NCBI GenBank assembly: GCA_027575765.1
Contig: JANBPT010000466.1
Coordinates: 1 to 34,596, forward strand
DNA: 34,596 nucleotides
Origin: Tieghemiomyces parasiticus
Taxonomy: Eukaryota > Kickxellomycota > Dimargaritomycetes > Dimargaritales > Dimargaritaceae
Direction: 5' to 3'
The position numbers and the translations under genes were made by a program. Positions 1-10,543 of this stretch are shown here, piece by piece. How positions within the stretch are numbered: position 1 is the stretch's first letter; every line of letters starts with the position of its first letter. The notes under the pieces were generated by a model. It was not told where the DNA came from and did not search any database. It saw only the letters and a program-made list of their open reading frames with translations.

Positions 1-1083
1 AGGCATCTCGAAAGCCAGTCGGCAGCCAAATGTGTTTCTCCTGGGCGATGGTGGAGCATATGGGCATGGATTCCCAGAGCTCCTAGCTCAGCGCGGAAGC
101 CACCCAGTTCGTCTGCTTGGCACACATCACGATGATTGAACAGGCCTAGGGCAGTGGTGGCGTCTACTTCGATTCTCAAGTTGACTGCTCCATCCAGGTA
201 GGAGTAGAAATGACGAGTGGCTCTCAACAGGCCCCATGCTTCACGAAATCCAGGGTGACGCCTACCTTGTGCGCCATCAAAGGCCTTGGACCAGTAGGCT
301 ACAACAGCCACATCATCTTCTGAGCCTGAAGGGTGGGCCAGGAGGACGGCGCCCACCCCAGCTTCAGCAGCATCTCCCCTCAAGGTTTGGGGATCTCCAG
401 GCTGGGGCTCATACAGGTTCTTGACGTCGCACAGTGCAGTGGTGAGGCTGTCCCAGTAGGGGCGCAGGTTGTCAATGTCTGCCTTGGATAGGCGCGTCTT
501 GCTGGTGAGGGCGTGGAATGGTGCCAGTAGGATGCTGGCCCAAGGGAGATGGCCTGCAATGGAGTTGACGCCTCCAGTGAGTCGCTGGATAGCCTTGACA
601 GTGGTGGGCATGGGCATTTCGTAGAGGCAGGCAACCCGCATGTCTGGTAGGGTCCAGGTGCCTCCTTGTGACCAACGAAATCCCAGGATGTCAATGTCTT
701 GCCGGCCTAGAAAAACGCACTTGGACAGGTTGATGGTCATGTTCCAATTGGCCAGCTTGCAGACCAGGGCTTGAAGGTCAGAGAGGTGGTCGTCCACATG
801 GCCAGAGGGGCTCTTCAGGTAGATGTTATCAATGTACCCAATGAGCTTACCTCTGAGTGATGGCAGCTCGTTGAAGACTTCCATGAGCAGGCCATGGGCA
901 ATGGCAGGGCTTTGTGAGTTTCCCTGGACTAGGCGGCATGCACGAACTCGGCCATTGTCCCCACCATCAAAGGTCCAGTGGTCACGGACAGCAGGGGCAA
1001 TCCGGAGTTGAGTGAAGTAGCTGGCAAGGTCAATGCTGGTGATGAGGCGGGCATCACCCACAAACTGGCGGATTTCGTGGGTG
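1..1083 (-). mobile_element. Ty3/Gypsy pol fragment: reverse transcriptase C-half plus RNase H (partial at window edge)
   Basis: Read on the minus strand, the frame entering at about 1083 stays open for some 360 codons and leaves the window at position 1. It aligns along its length with the pol of the element at 26-31 kb: the segment starting LHTHEIRQF, then ITSIDLASYFTQ, the polymerase motif as YIDN (825-836, normally YxDD), a thumb/connection segment, and an RNase H domain ending HLAADWLSRC with its acidic residues in place. Codon-level divergence from the 26-kb copy is large, so this is a distinct family member. Homology stops at 1083-1085, exactly where a plus-strand LTR begins, and the missing 5' part of pol does not reappear beyond that LTR, so there was deletion or rearrangement as well as insertion. 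The absence of stops contrasts with the damaged copy and suggests a younger insertion. Confidence 0.9.
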
Positions 1084-1558
1084 TGTAACCGAAAGGAAAG
1101 GGAAAGGGGAATCAGCTCACTTCTGCCCCTGGTAGGTTTTAGGCTATTAATGGACCACTCATGGGAAATTCCAATTCCTCAGAGAGTGAGCATGACACCC
1201 AAACGACCAGGAAAAGTAAAGAGAGGATTCACCCCTTTCCCCCCCCCCTTTCGATCTAAGGACTCACTAGCTGCGCTCAACAAGCACATTGTATTCCGGA
1301 AAATAGACATTCCGCTGAGCAATGAGAAAAGGAATGTTCTCCCTTCTGGATGCCAAATGGCTTCCCTCTCCCCTCCTTTTACCTTGCCTGCAAAAACTCT
1401 ACTTCACCCCCAGGCGAGCATATATATAGTGACCTGTGCACCCAATCCTATTTGAAGACTTGTCTGCAAATTAAATAATACTTTTACATCTAATTGCCCC
1501 CTCGCTTATGGCCACCTCGCCAACCTGATTACACTGCCCACCTGCCCTACTCGGTCAC
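1084..1558 (+). repeat. Solo LTR (475 bp) of a Ty3/Gypsy family related to the 26-kb element
   Basis: It starts TGTAACC and ends GGTCACA, matching the ends of the 311-bp LTRs at 26147 and 31609 (TGTAACC...CGTCACA). It holds a strong TATA box (TATATATA, 1421-1428) at a position expected for the end of U3, and an A-rich segment (about 1469-1482) that may carry the polyadenylation signal. The left neighbour is minus-strand pol and the right neighbour is a truncated 133-bp repeat, so no internal region of its own is present. The flanking 5-mers (gggtg and ggccc) do not match, so the target duplication is lost. Confidence 0.65.
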
Positions 1559-1678
1559 AGGCCCATGTCTAACACCATACCAAAAAGCTATTCTACTATC
1601 ACAGAATTTATGGTTCTGAAATAGCAGACTTGGACTTTACCTTGGGATAATCTAATGTGGTGGTTCCCAATCACCACA
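1559..1678 (+). repeat. 133-bp interspersed repeat, copy 1 (5' truncated)
   Basis: About 120 bp that match the complete 133-bp copy at 28384-28516 from its AGGCCCA onward to the terminal ATCACCACA. The first 12 bp of the full unit are missing and replaced by the end of the adjacent LTR. The unit contains an internal fold-back (CTACTAT and ATAGTAG arms, then CAGAA and TTCTG) and a terminal hairpin (TGTGGTG/CACCACA). Confidence 0.8.
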
Positions 1679-2848
1679 CCATGCATGGCCAGTTGTACCA
1701 CCTAACCAACAGGATAAGGGCCCCACTAACAATTGTTTCTCTAACAATACAGCCCCAGCTGGCGACATTGACTGCAGTCAATAGAATGGGGTCTTCTTAG
1801 GGGCCATATGGTCAAGGCCACATGGGACAGAGAGGAGACAGTAGTATACACAATGACACAGCTATCCCGCTTGCCTCAGTCTCCTCAGCCTCCCTTGGTC
1901 TTCATATAAAAATAAGGTTTAACAAATAGTATGACTGGCAATTTATTCCAAGTGTAAACCAAGTTGTGGTCTTTTGCTTTGGGTCAATTGAAGGGGAGAG
2001 CCAAGGACAGAGACAGATGCAGCAAATGAAACAAGGTGACACAGCCTGAATTATAGAACCCCTTCATGAATGGTTGGCACTGAACAGCATGTCCACCCTG
2101 CATCTGCCACCATGCCTAGTATCATCTACATAGGTGTGACATTGGTGGAAAGATGCAGGTTGGTGGCTACAATATGAGGTGACCTGTGTAAGGCCTCAAT
2201 GGAAGTGGTCATCTTTTTTTGCCTTCACATGACCAACAAGCAAAAGGACAAGATGATTTGGCAGGAGACAATGGTGGTAACATGCTGTCTGCCTTAGAGC
2301 CCAGAATTGGTGTCCATTATATGTATTGACCGGCCTGACTGCAAAAAAAGGGCAGACCACAACTCTGCCACTTATAAACCCTTCCTTTGCCACCCCAATG
2401 CTGCCACTGTGTCTTCCCCACCCCTTGCCATCTGTTGCTCTACTGCCCTGGCCCCCATCAGACCAATGACTCTGCCCATTGTCTTGACCTGGTACTAGTT
2501 AACTCATTCTTTCTACACCACTCCAACTCCAGTGACTCACCACAACCACATCTTGGCAGTCTACCACCATCACCACAGTGTTTCCTATGCTTGATATTGG
2601 CCTGGTGCTGGCCTTTGCACCCTTGTCCCAAGCTAGAGCTATGCACCCCACCAGTAAATTCTGGAGAACTGCCCTGAACAAGTCCTGTCTACTGTCCCAA
2701 CTACCCCTCAACTAAGGTGCTCAGTAACCATCCCAAAGCCCCCTTCATGAAAGGTATGTATGACAACAAGTCCATGACAAATGTAGTATCCCAAGTCAAT
2801 GCCATCCACCTCACTGCCAATAGTGCCTGTGGGAAGCCCTTGGCCTTC
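1679..2848. other. Unassigned repeat-like DNA between two inverted 133-bp repeats
   Basis: No gene is recognised here. Reading frames of 60-96 codons exist but are short, of odd composition (Pro/His/Cys-rich) and overlap each other on both strands. The base composition is close to the flanking repeat DNA and unlike the GC-rich genes to the right. It may be the decayed interior of a transposon. Confidence 0.4.
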
Positions 2849-2981
2849 TGTGGTGATTGGGAACCACCACATTAGATTGTCTCAGGGTAAAGTCCAAGTC
2901 TACTATTTCAGAACGATAAATTCTGTGATAGTAGAATAGCCTTTTGGTTATGGTATTAGACCTGGGCCTAATATCAGCACA
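2849..2981 (-). repeat. 133-bp interspersed repeat, copy 2 (complete)
   Basis: Exactly 133 bp between TGTGGTGATT and AATATCAGCACA on the plus strand, the same length and ends as the copy at 28384. The flanks ccttc (2844-2848) and ctttc (2982-2986) look like a 5-bp target-site duplication with one C/T change. It lies inverted relative to copy 1. Confidence 0.85.
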
Positions 2982-3169
2982 CTTTCCATCTGTACATCAG
3001 ACTGGGCCCCTTTACCATTCTGACTACTGAGGTGTCTAGGGACTTTTCCAATGTCCCCTTTAAGGCTGGTACTGATATTGACAGAAAATTACCAGTTGAT
3101 CACCCATGGACAGTCAGTCACCCCTTTCAATTATGAGGACGCAAGCTCCCAGATGTTTGACCATGATAC

Positions 3170-3568
3170 TGTAACCAAGGCACCCCCCAGGAAGCCTCCC
3201 CTTCAAAGAAGGCTGCCTCTCTTTAGGACAGGCCTTCCAGATGGAATGTGGAGGCCTCCACTGCCAATCAGTCTTCCTCCATGAGAACTAGGAAGAAGGT
3301 GGCCTTCAGACTCTGGAAGGAAATCCAACCTGACTTGGGACCTCACTTTGCATAGACAAGGTCTCCGACTACAGCGCCTAAGATACACCAAACAGTTTCA
3401 CATCATCACCTCAACTGCACATACTTAAAGGCAGCAAACCAGCCATAACTGACTGTCTCATTAAGTGTGTAATAAATAACTGTCTTTTATTTCTAACTGG
3501 CCTGCTTGCCTGCAACCCTCCCTCAGTCTTTACTAGTTGCCTCTCCCCTTGGGCCACACACCCTGTCA
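3170..3568 (+). repeat. Solo LTR (about 399 bp), diverged relative of the 26-kb element LTR
   Basis: It starts TGTAACCAAGGCA, similar to TGTAACCAATGGG of the 26-kb LTR. The final 120 bp follow the same order of blocks: taagtgtgtaataaata (counterpart of the priming segment plus AATAAA), a ctggcctgcttgcc block, tcccctt(g)gg and a cacaccc(t/c)gtca end. U3 is strongly diverged. No internal region is attached: the sequence after 3568 has no priming site complementary to this LTR. No clear target duplication was found. Confidence 0.65.
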
Positions 3569-3664
3569 TAGTACAACCCCACCCATCAATGATGGCATCA
3601 AGGCCACTGAACTTTCTTGGACATCCATCTGCAGCCAATTGCCAACCAAACAGAAGTTCTTTAA

Positions 3665-4219
3665 AGTGTACCTTTCTCTGTGAAAACCAACAGCTACCAA
3701 CTCAATGTGGGTCAGTTGGAGGTAATCTTTTGTGTCGACTCTAGTCGTGCTAACAGTCATGCTCAAAAGTTCACTACTAAGGTCACAGGATTGCAAACTT
3801 CCAAAGATACTTCTGCTATTTGCAGAATGGGCAAAACCTATCTCATCATGGTTAAAGTTAAAAACGTTGAGGACCACTCAGTTCACTGGTTTGACAAGCT
3901 CAGACTACTGCAACGTACCCTGGTTTGCGTTTAAGACCCCAACTGTCAGGCCACGTTTTTCGACTTGTCCCAAAAAATTTCCCTGGAAAATACCTTGTTC
4001 AGTGTAGCCTACCAAGCTGACTTAGAACGCATGGCGAGATTGAACTGCTCTGCCGTCGTTTTGGAGCTGGCATTGGTTAACCATGATTCTTTGGTAGCCA
4101 ACATTAGGGCCTACCTCCCGTCAGACCACGCTGTTGAGCAATTGGCGGGACACTTAAAATCCGTCATCTCCCCAATGATGCAGATTAATTACACCGTCTT
4201 GTCCCAAGATTATATTTAG
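3665..4219 (+). pseudogene. Unidentified decayed coding frame with one internal stop
   Basis: One reading frame is open for about 185 codons except for a single TAA at 3932-3934. The frame begins after a TAA at 3662 and has no good ATG at its start. The second half (3965-4219) reads like a soluble helical protein, with motifs such as VAYQADLERMARL and LPSDHAVEQLAGHLKS. I do not recognise the family. A frame this long with one stop is unlikely by chance, so a degenerated gene or transposon protein is a reasonable guess. It lies between a solo LTR and the CUL1 promoter region. Confidence 0.35.
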
Positions 4220-4927
4220 CAGGCCGAGGAGCGCAAATTGAGCCTGGTTAAGTAGAGGGTTTCACCCCCTTTTGCTTATCGTTCGGTAACGCACCAAATT
4301 ACTCGCCCAAATGGAATAGCCGTTCTTTGCGGTTGTCATTTGACCTTTTAGTATCGGCCTCTGGTCAATCCTTTGGTTATCTGAATCAATGCTGTCCTGA
4401 ATATAAATTTTATACATATAAATGAACTGCATAGTGATTGGGTAACGTTCTACCGTTATTGGGGAAGTCAGGGAGCTGCCTAGATGTACTGGTTCATGCT
4501 GACTGAGTCCACGCGATTTCTGATGCTGCCGTTTATCAGGGCCTATACTGAAAGGTTTTCCAGTCGGATATCTAGTTGCTGCACCTCGACCTCTGTTATC
4601 TGCACTGTAAGTTGGAAGCCACTGCCTGCCTTCCATGTCTCCTAATCCCTCTATGTTCACTACACTCATGGTATCTGCCCTCAGCTCTCCTTAAGTTAAC
4701 TCGGCCCGTACCCACAGGCTTTCAGTATCCAGTTTCCAAGCACATTTGCGTACGTCCCGGCGCTCTACATATTGCCCGCACTACCTTGGCCCCGCCGCCG
4801 TGACCTCCTTACGTAGTCCATCTCCCATCATGCCGGTGGATGGAGCTTCAATTCTCTCTGCTTGCTCTCTGCTCCCTGTTTTGCTTTCATTTGAGTCTTA
4901 GAAGCGGGCCACTTTCTACTTCCTACC
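4220..4927. other. Intergenic region upstream of CUL1
   Basis: I see no convincing gene. A 135-codon minus-strand frame (4262-4669) has no recognisable domain and would end head-on against the CUL1 leader. An AT-rich patch (about 4397-4424) could act in the CUL1 promoter. Confidence 0.4.
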
Positions 4928-7564
4928 ATGTTGCTCCTCAACCGAAAGCGAGTGCCTTTCGAGTCCAAGTGGGCCGAGCTGTCCCAAGTCCTGACCAGGA
5001 TTTACACTTTCACCGATGTGGAGGGCGTTTCTGGTGTTGAGGTGATGCAGCTGGTGTACGACATGTGTACTGCCCGGCCGACACCCTACACCCGGGAACT
5101 ACTCGCCGCCCTGACGCGCTACCTTGAGGACCATGTCAACCGAACCCTAGTTGTAAGTTAAGGCACAGGCACGCCCAAACAGCTCCGCTGACCCGTCCAC
5201 ACTGGACGACGGGTGAGTAGAGTAAAGGATAGAAGGAAGAGGGGCGACATGTTTAACATAGAGGTACTATGTTACGTTTTAGTTGGCTAACTGTCGTATC
5301 CCCGATCGGATCGTTCGCTTGGCGCAAACCTTATCGCCGACACCCTTCAATTCCCGGGACTTTAGCATATCGTACACAACAGTAACCCCCTACGGGCCTA
5401 CGGACAGCATTGGAACAAATACCAGCGGGCGTCGGCACACACCGATTCCTTGTGTATCTATTTAAACAAACAGCTTCGAATTCAGGCCCAGAGAACCACT
5501 CCAGACGACCCGTGGGCGACGCTCAATTTGGCCGCAGTGGATCCGCTCCAGTCATCCGTAGCGGCGGTCGCTGCACAAGCCGACTCGATCTCGTTGGCCG
5601 ACATCGCCGCCGATGGGGAGCCGCGGTTGCCCTCAACCACATACCCGTCCGGCATTACACGTTCCCCACCCAGTGTCCTGACCCTGGCCTACCGTGCGTG
5701 GCGGGATCGTCTCCTGGCCGTGGTGCGCACCCAGTACCAGAACGTGCTGATCAAGCAGGTCTTTGACATCATCACCACGAGCCGACAAGGCGGCCCAGCC
5801 GACCACGCCCTGGTACACGACTTCGTCGATACCTTGTGTGTTATGGAACCGCCGCCAGATCGAGCTGATAGCAGCTACCAAACGGAGTTCAAGGAGCCGT
5901 ACCTGGCTCGTCTACGCCAGTTTACGGAACGCCGTGGGCGGGAACTCTACGAGTCCCTGAGCGTTACGGCCTTTATGCGCCAGGTGGAGGTCCTACTGCA
6001 GGAGGAGGCGGTTAATGCCGAGCGGTACTGCCACCCGAACACTGCCGACGAAGTGGCGGCCTGTTGCGAGCAAACCCTCATCATACCCTATGTGGCCCGC
6101 CTGCAGACAGAACTCGACGCCGCAATTGTCGCCGAACATCTGACCAAATGCACGCTGGCTTACCAACTCCTGGCCCGTGTGTCCGACGGGGTAGGGGCAG
6201 CCTTGCGTACCTACGAGAAGCATGTCATAACCGCCGGGCGGGCCGTGTGGCGGGCCGTACCCTCAACCGAGTTCAAAGACCTCCGTTCCGCGGTAGAATG
6301 GCTCATGGACCTCCACAGCCAGCACGTCACCATCTGCCAGGATGTGTTCAAGCAGGACCGACTCTTTGTGGCAGCCCTGGACAAGGCCTTCCGCGCCATC
6401 ATTAACTATAGCCTAGGCCGGGATGTCTCCGCCCCTATTGCCACGGACACGGGAAATCCGACCTCCTCAGGCACGGGCCGACTGCCACACGCTCCCGAGC
6501 TCCTGGCTCGCTACGCCGACGTGGTCCTGCTACGAAAGAGTGCCCGGGCCACCACGCTAACCGACGCCGACCGGGAACGTAGGCTGCACCAGCTGATCAA
6601 CCTGTTTCGGTACCTCGACGACAAGGACGTCTTCCAAACGGCCTACACCCGCCTGTTGGCCAAGCGCCTTCTATTTGACCAGAGCGTCTCATTGGATACC
6701 GAAACTGCGGTGGTGTCCCGCCTTCGCGACCTGTGCGGGGCGGAGTACACAGGCCACCTACAACAGATGTTCAACGACTTGGCTGTGAGCCAGGGACTTA
6801 CTGAGGAATTCAGCGTGGCATCGCCCGAGCCGTGGCGGTTGGACGTCCGAGTCCTCACTGTCCGGGCCTGGCCGCTCACAGCGGGACCTGCGGCCCCGGT
6901 GCTTCCTACCGCGCTGGACACCAGCCTACAGCAGTTCACCGAACTCTACCACCGCAAGCACAGCGGACGGAAGCTGCAGTGGTTGTGGCAGTTCACCGGT
7001 GGCGACCTCGAACTCCACTACCTCGATAAGCGGTACCGCATCCGGCTGTCGCTATACCAACTTGCCCTACTGCTCCAGTTCGAATCGGATGACCGACACA
7101 CCATACAGCAGCTAGCGCAGGCCGCCGGTCTATCAGCCGCGGAGGTTACGCAGAACCTGCGCCCCGTAGCGGACCTCGGATTGCTGGTCACCATGGACCC
7201 GGTGGCCAGTTGGAAACCTGCCACCCTATTGACACTAAACCTCAGATTCAGCAGTAAACGGACTCGGCTACGTGTATCTACTACGAATCCCACTGCGTCG
7301 GAATCCGCTACCGTGGAGCCTGACCCCGGTCGGGCCTCGCTCGGCGAAGACCGCAAGCTGTACCTCCAAGCCCTCATTGTGCGCATCATGAAGACGCGTC
7401 ACCGCTTGCCCCACACCGCCTTGCTTAACGAGGTGATACAGGAGGCCCAGCCCCGGTTCCGACCAGACGTGGTGCTCGTCAAGAAGAGCATCGAGCAACT
7501 GCTTAATAAGGAATACCTGGAGCGCGACCCAGCCAACCGAGACGTGTATATCTATGTCGCCTAG
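4928..7564 (+). CDS. CUL1: Cullin-1 (Cdc53-type), scaffold of SCF ubiquitin ligase
   Basis: Two exons, 4928-5152 and 5366-7564, encode about 807 residues, a normal cullin length. The intron (213 bp) has GTAAGT and a TTTAG acceptor; joining at 5152/5366 in phase 0 gives a natural cullin repeat (LEDHVNRTLV then HIVHNSNPLRAYGQHW). Exon 1 carries the Skp1/F-box-binding N-terminal helices. Features that match CUL1 over CUL3 or CUL4 are VAALDKAF, PELLARYAD, DDKDVFQTAYTRLLAKRL, the HSGRKLQWLWQF segment and DRKLYLQALIVRIMKTRH. Lys751 in IVRIMK is the expected neddylation site; the protein ends in YVA. The cullin-homology domain binds the RING protein Rbx1/Hrt1, and the C-terminal winged helix is intact. 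An upstream alternative acceptor (5281-5282) would lead into another frame and stop at 5465. ATG 4928 is the first in frame and suits the family. Confidence 0.94.
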
Positions 7565-7742
7565 GTTCGTAACCAAGGTGAATTCCATCAAATTAGCGGG
7601 TCCCTCATTGTGCAGTAACGGACATCACAGGCAGTAATTGACTTGTTCATTGCTATAAATCCGATCGTTACCGGCAGATAACATTGCCGTGGAGATTTCT
7701 GGTAATAATGAAGGGTTGATTTTGCGAGAAAGGTGGCAGTGG

Positions 7743-8796
7743 CTACACCTCAATCTCGTGGACGCTCACGTAGGATCCGTCGGCGGGGTCTACCGATCCC
7801 ATTCGGGCGATTTGGATGCGGTGGATTTCGGCCTGGCCGAGATCCCAGTTACCCATTTGCTGCAGCAAAGGTTGCGCATCAAACACCTGGTCTCGGGGTG
7901 ACTTGCCCATGTCGCTGTGGGCCCCGGCGGCTTTGAGGTCTGTCCCGCGTAGAAATGCCACATTAGCTAGGGTGGCGTGAAGCTAGTTTCAGGAAGGCGG
8001 AGGTATCCGAGCGATGAGTCGAGGGCATGGCTTGAATTGCCGATCCACCATCCCGAACTTGGGGCAGTCCCTGTGGTGATAATTATGATGAGGACCATAA
8101 AGAGCGACAGGTATGATCCGTGAGAAACCTGGTATCTAAACGTACCTTGAGTTTAGAAATATCGCCGTTTCTAAGGAGTCCGGCCGCAAAGAACGTGGTG
8201 AGGAGGATTTTGCTGACGGCACGCAGTCGGCCCTGGGCATCGTCCTCGACGTCGGCGTAGAGCACTTTGCATTGGTCTGTTGTGACGAAGGGAGAGGAGG
8301 GCAAGACAGCGGCAGTGATAGGTGCAGTGATTATCTGGGCAAGTTAGAGGTGCTCCCAAACTACGAATTACACGATATGCTCCTTGGCACCTATCGGGGC
8401 CATCGAGGAACAACCGTGGTGCCACATCAGCGTGATCCACCCAGGGATCTTACCATGGGAGCCGCGCATAATGCGAAGTCCCCGTAGCCCTGCCACCAGA
8501 GGTTGGTCGCCAATCGCCTCGAAAATCGCCGGGCGTGCCTTGTCCAGAGCACCAAAGGCTCGGGTAAGCTCCTCGTCGCTCAGTAGGTTCATTACCGCGA
8601 TCGTCAAATGCAGGCGATGGTCACTCATATAGAGGTTGGGACTCAGTTCATGCACCCAGGCCGGGCGGCCAGTTGGTAGTGGGGCGTTGCGGTATACGTC
8701 CAGGGCTGCCGTGCGGAACTTGGCCACGCTCTGGGGCATATAGTCACCCTTCAGCGGGATGCAAATGAAGTGCGTCGGGCGGGACGAGATATTCGG
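7743..8796 (-). CDS. 2H phosphoesterase of the ASCC1/AKAP7-NLS type (LigT-like); 5' end unresolved
   Basis: Three exons on the minus strand: 8796-8454, 8276-8146 and 7982-7743, with introns 8453-8277 (GTAAGA...CAACAG) and 8145-7983 (GTACGT...ACTAG). Splicing phases agree and restore family signatures. Both 2H motifs are present: LHLTIAVM in exon A and LHATLANV at the start of exon C. Between them VLYADVEDDAQGRL matches the ASCC1 strand-helix region, and the end reads ...SYVSVHEIEV, as in the family (a C-terminal beta strand). Relatives bind or hydrolyse 2',3'-cyclic or 2',5'-linked RNA ends; ASCC1 acts in the ASCC alkylation-damage complex. The first strand (RPTHFICIPLKG) lies upstream of the first in-frame ATG (8739), and an in-frame TAG that could also be a TAG acceptor sits just before 8796. 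So there is either a further 5' exon, a non-AUG start or damage. The gene is tail-to-tail with CUL1. Confidence 0.8.
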
Positions 8797-10126
8797 CTAT
8801 GAGGGGGTAACGTAAAGCAGTCCGGTACGGGATTATGTCGGATGGCCGTAAACCAATAAAGTATATTAACAATATATAAAGGACCAGCTGTCGCCCGTTC
8901 GTCCAGGATCAATTAGGCACCATGAATACAACTTTCAGCCAGAGTTGGCCCAGTGTCTGTCACCAAGGGTGGCCGGCTAATCATGACTAGCTTGCCGACC
9001 AGTCACCCACGGGTAATTACACACCTTATTAGCAGCGGTCCGATCGGCGGTTTCTCGGTGGCAGGTCGGCTTTTCTGTGAGAATTAATCATATACATGTA
9101 CAAAATATTAATAATAAAACAGGCCGTGTGGAGAAAGCAACGGCAATTTGAGTGCAGGTCCGTATGGGTAAAGCAGACTACGGGACCGCCTGGTGAAGTA
9201 CACCGCCTACCCTCCGGTTGCGACTTGGCAGCCTCGGTGATTCAGGCCCCCTGTAAATGGGGGAAGGTGCGACAGTCGCCGAGGCCTTATTGTCTACATT
9301 CCCTCGGGGCTACGAAAACCACCTGGTCCGTACCTGTTATCTTTGAAGTGGAAGCGGGGGATGGACTAGCGGCTTCAGTTCCGTTGCTGTTAGCCAGGAC
9401 ACGGTACAGTCGCGACTGAACTCGAACGAGACGGAATGCACTCATGGCGTACGATAGTCGAAAGGGTGGTGAGGGCTTTACTGCTACTTGTCAAGAAAAA
9501 TAGAAACAATAAAGCCAATGGGGAAATGTTGAAAATGGTGAATGGTGAATGAACATGAGGGTAGTGAAATCGAGCAGTTGGATGGCGCCAACGATTTGAG
9601 TGTTAAGTTTCGACAAGAAATGCATGAGCAGTAGGGGAGGATTATGACGAATATAATCAAGTGTAAAGCCTCCAATGGACCGGACAATTATAAAGGCCCC
9701 AAGATTCCAACTATCAGATCGGTTCGACGCCTCACGTAGACTATTATAGGAGTAAGGAACCTACTAAGGTAAACAAGGTCTCCCTTCCAACGGGGCATAT
9801 ATTTATATAATGCACGCAGGGTCGCATTCACTGTCTAGTACCGCCTAATGAAACTTGGTGCATATTGACCAAGACGACAACGTGAGACTATCGAATTCAC
9901 TAACGCAAGGCATAAGGTATGGCCAGGATGAGTATACATTTGTCATTCGGCGGTATACATACCATACCCGTCATATGTACAAGAATCCGTACCATTACCA
10001 CAGGGGAAACCCAGCAGTTGGCAGTATCCCCAATATTTTAATTTACTCATGCAAGTAGAGAAGATCTAAATCGGATCAAAAGGGTCACCCCGCAGGACGA
10101 GGGCCGCAGGTACAGCATGAAGCCAG
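8797..10126. other. Long intergenic region with no recognisable gene
   Basis: A plus-strand frame at 9096-9419 (107 codons) has no family features. AT-rich TATA-like sites are seen at 8871-8880, 9687-9693 and 9797-9808. The 8871 site could be the promoter of the minus-strand 2H gene. No tRNA or other RNA gene was recognised. Confidence 0.4.
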
Positions 10127-10393
10127 CTATTGTTTCTTGAGGACGTTTGCGACCTTCTTAAAAGCACCAGAAACCCGGCGCCTTAAGCTGCCCTGGTCCA
10201 TCGGCTTACGCTTATCGTTCTCCTCAGTCTTAAAGGTCACGTTATGTCCCTTAGAATTCGGTTTTGGCGTATAGTTTTCTGCAGTAGTGGTCCCACCAAT
10301 GACATCGGCATCCGCCGGGTAAGCGGCTACAGTGCCCAAAAGACAGACGGCGACCAGGGTAGCGATGAGGAGAGGTTGGATATGAAAACGCAT
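10127..10393 (-). CDS. Small secreted protein (88 aa) with C-terminal basic amphipathic helix
   Basis: An intronless frame starts at ATG 10393 in a good context (ccaccATG). Residues 1-24 form a clear signal peptide (Leu/Val/Ala-rich core ending GTVAA before YPADA). The mature part is about 64 residues, hydrophilic, with one N-glycosylation sequon (NVT, 51-53), and ends in a Lys/Arg-rich segment, residues 70-88, containing RVSGAFKKVANVLKK. It has no cysteine after the signal peptide. The motif V-x-G-A-F-x4-N-x-L-K is shared with the secreted protein at 32294-32494. A TATA box lies 150 bp upstream. Function unknown; in a fungus this could be an effector-like, antimicrobial-like or wall-associated peptide. 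The longer frame reaching 10618 runs through the TATA box and is not the protein. Confidence 0.72.
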   Translation of the reverse strand: MRFHIQPLLIATLVAVCLLGTVAAYPADADVIGGTTTAENYTPKPNSKGHNVTFKTEENDKRKPMDQGSLRRRVSGAFKKVANVLKKQ

Positions 10394-10535
10394 GGTGGAG
10401 AATACGGTGAGGTTTATGACGGGTGAGAATGTCCGAGGTGGATGGTCGTAGGATGCGATGGGTGGCAAATGATGCAACGGTCGGAGGGCGAGCTGGGTAG
10501 TATAACGATGACCCAGCATGTGGCGAAGGGGGAGG

Positions 10536-10543
10536 TATTTATA
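10536..10543 (-). promoter_or_regulatory. TATA box of the small secreted protein gene
   Basis: The minus strand reads TATAAATA here, 150 bp upstream of the ATG at 10393. The second secreted-protein gene has the same arrangement, with a TATA box 148 bp upstream of its ATG. Confidence 0.6.

Noticed and set aside
380..694. Minus-strand 104-codon frame over the left-edge pol
   Set aside because: It is a frame shadow; the RT frame on the same strand is open throughout and matches the 26-kb element.
4262..4669. 135-codon minus-strand ORF
   Set aside because: No domain, signal peptide or supporting promoter; composition like intergenic DNA.
5283..5465. Alternative CUL1 exon after the acceptor at 5281-5282
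   Set aside because: It reads a non-cullin frame ending at 5465; the acceptor at 5364-5365 gives the conserved cullin sequence.
9700..9740. GGTTCGACGCC resembling a tRNA T-loop
   Set aside because: No acceptor stem, anticodon arm or A box could be found around it.
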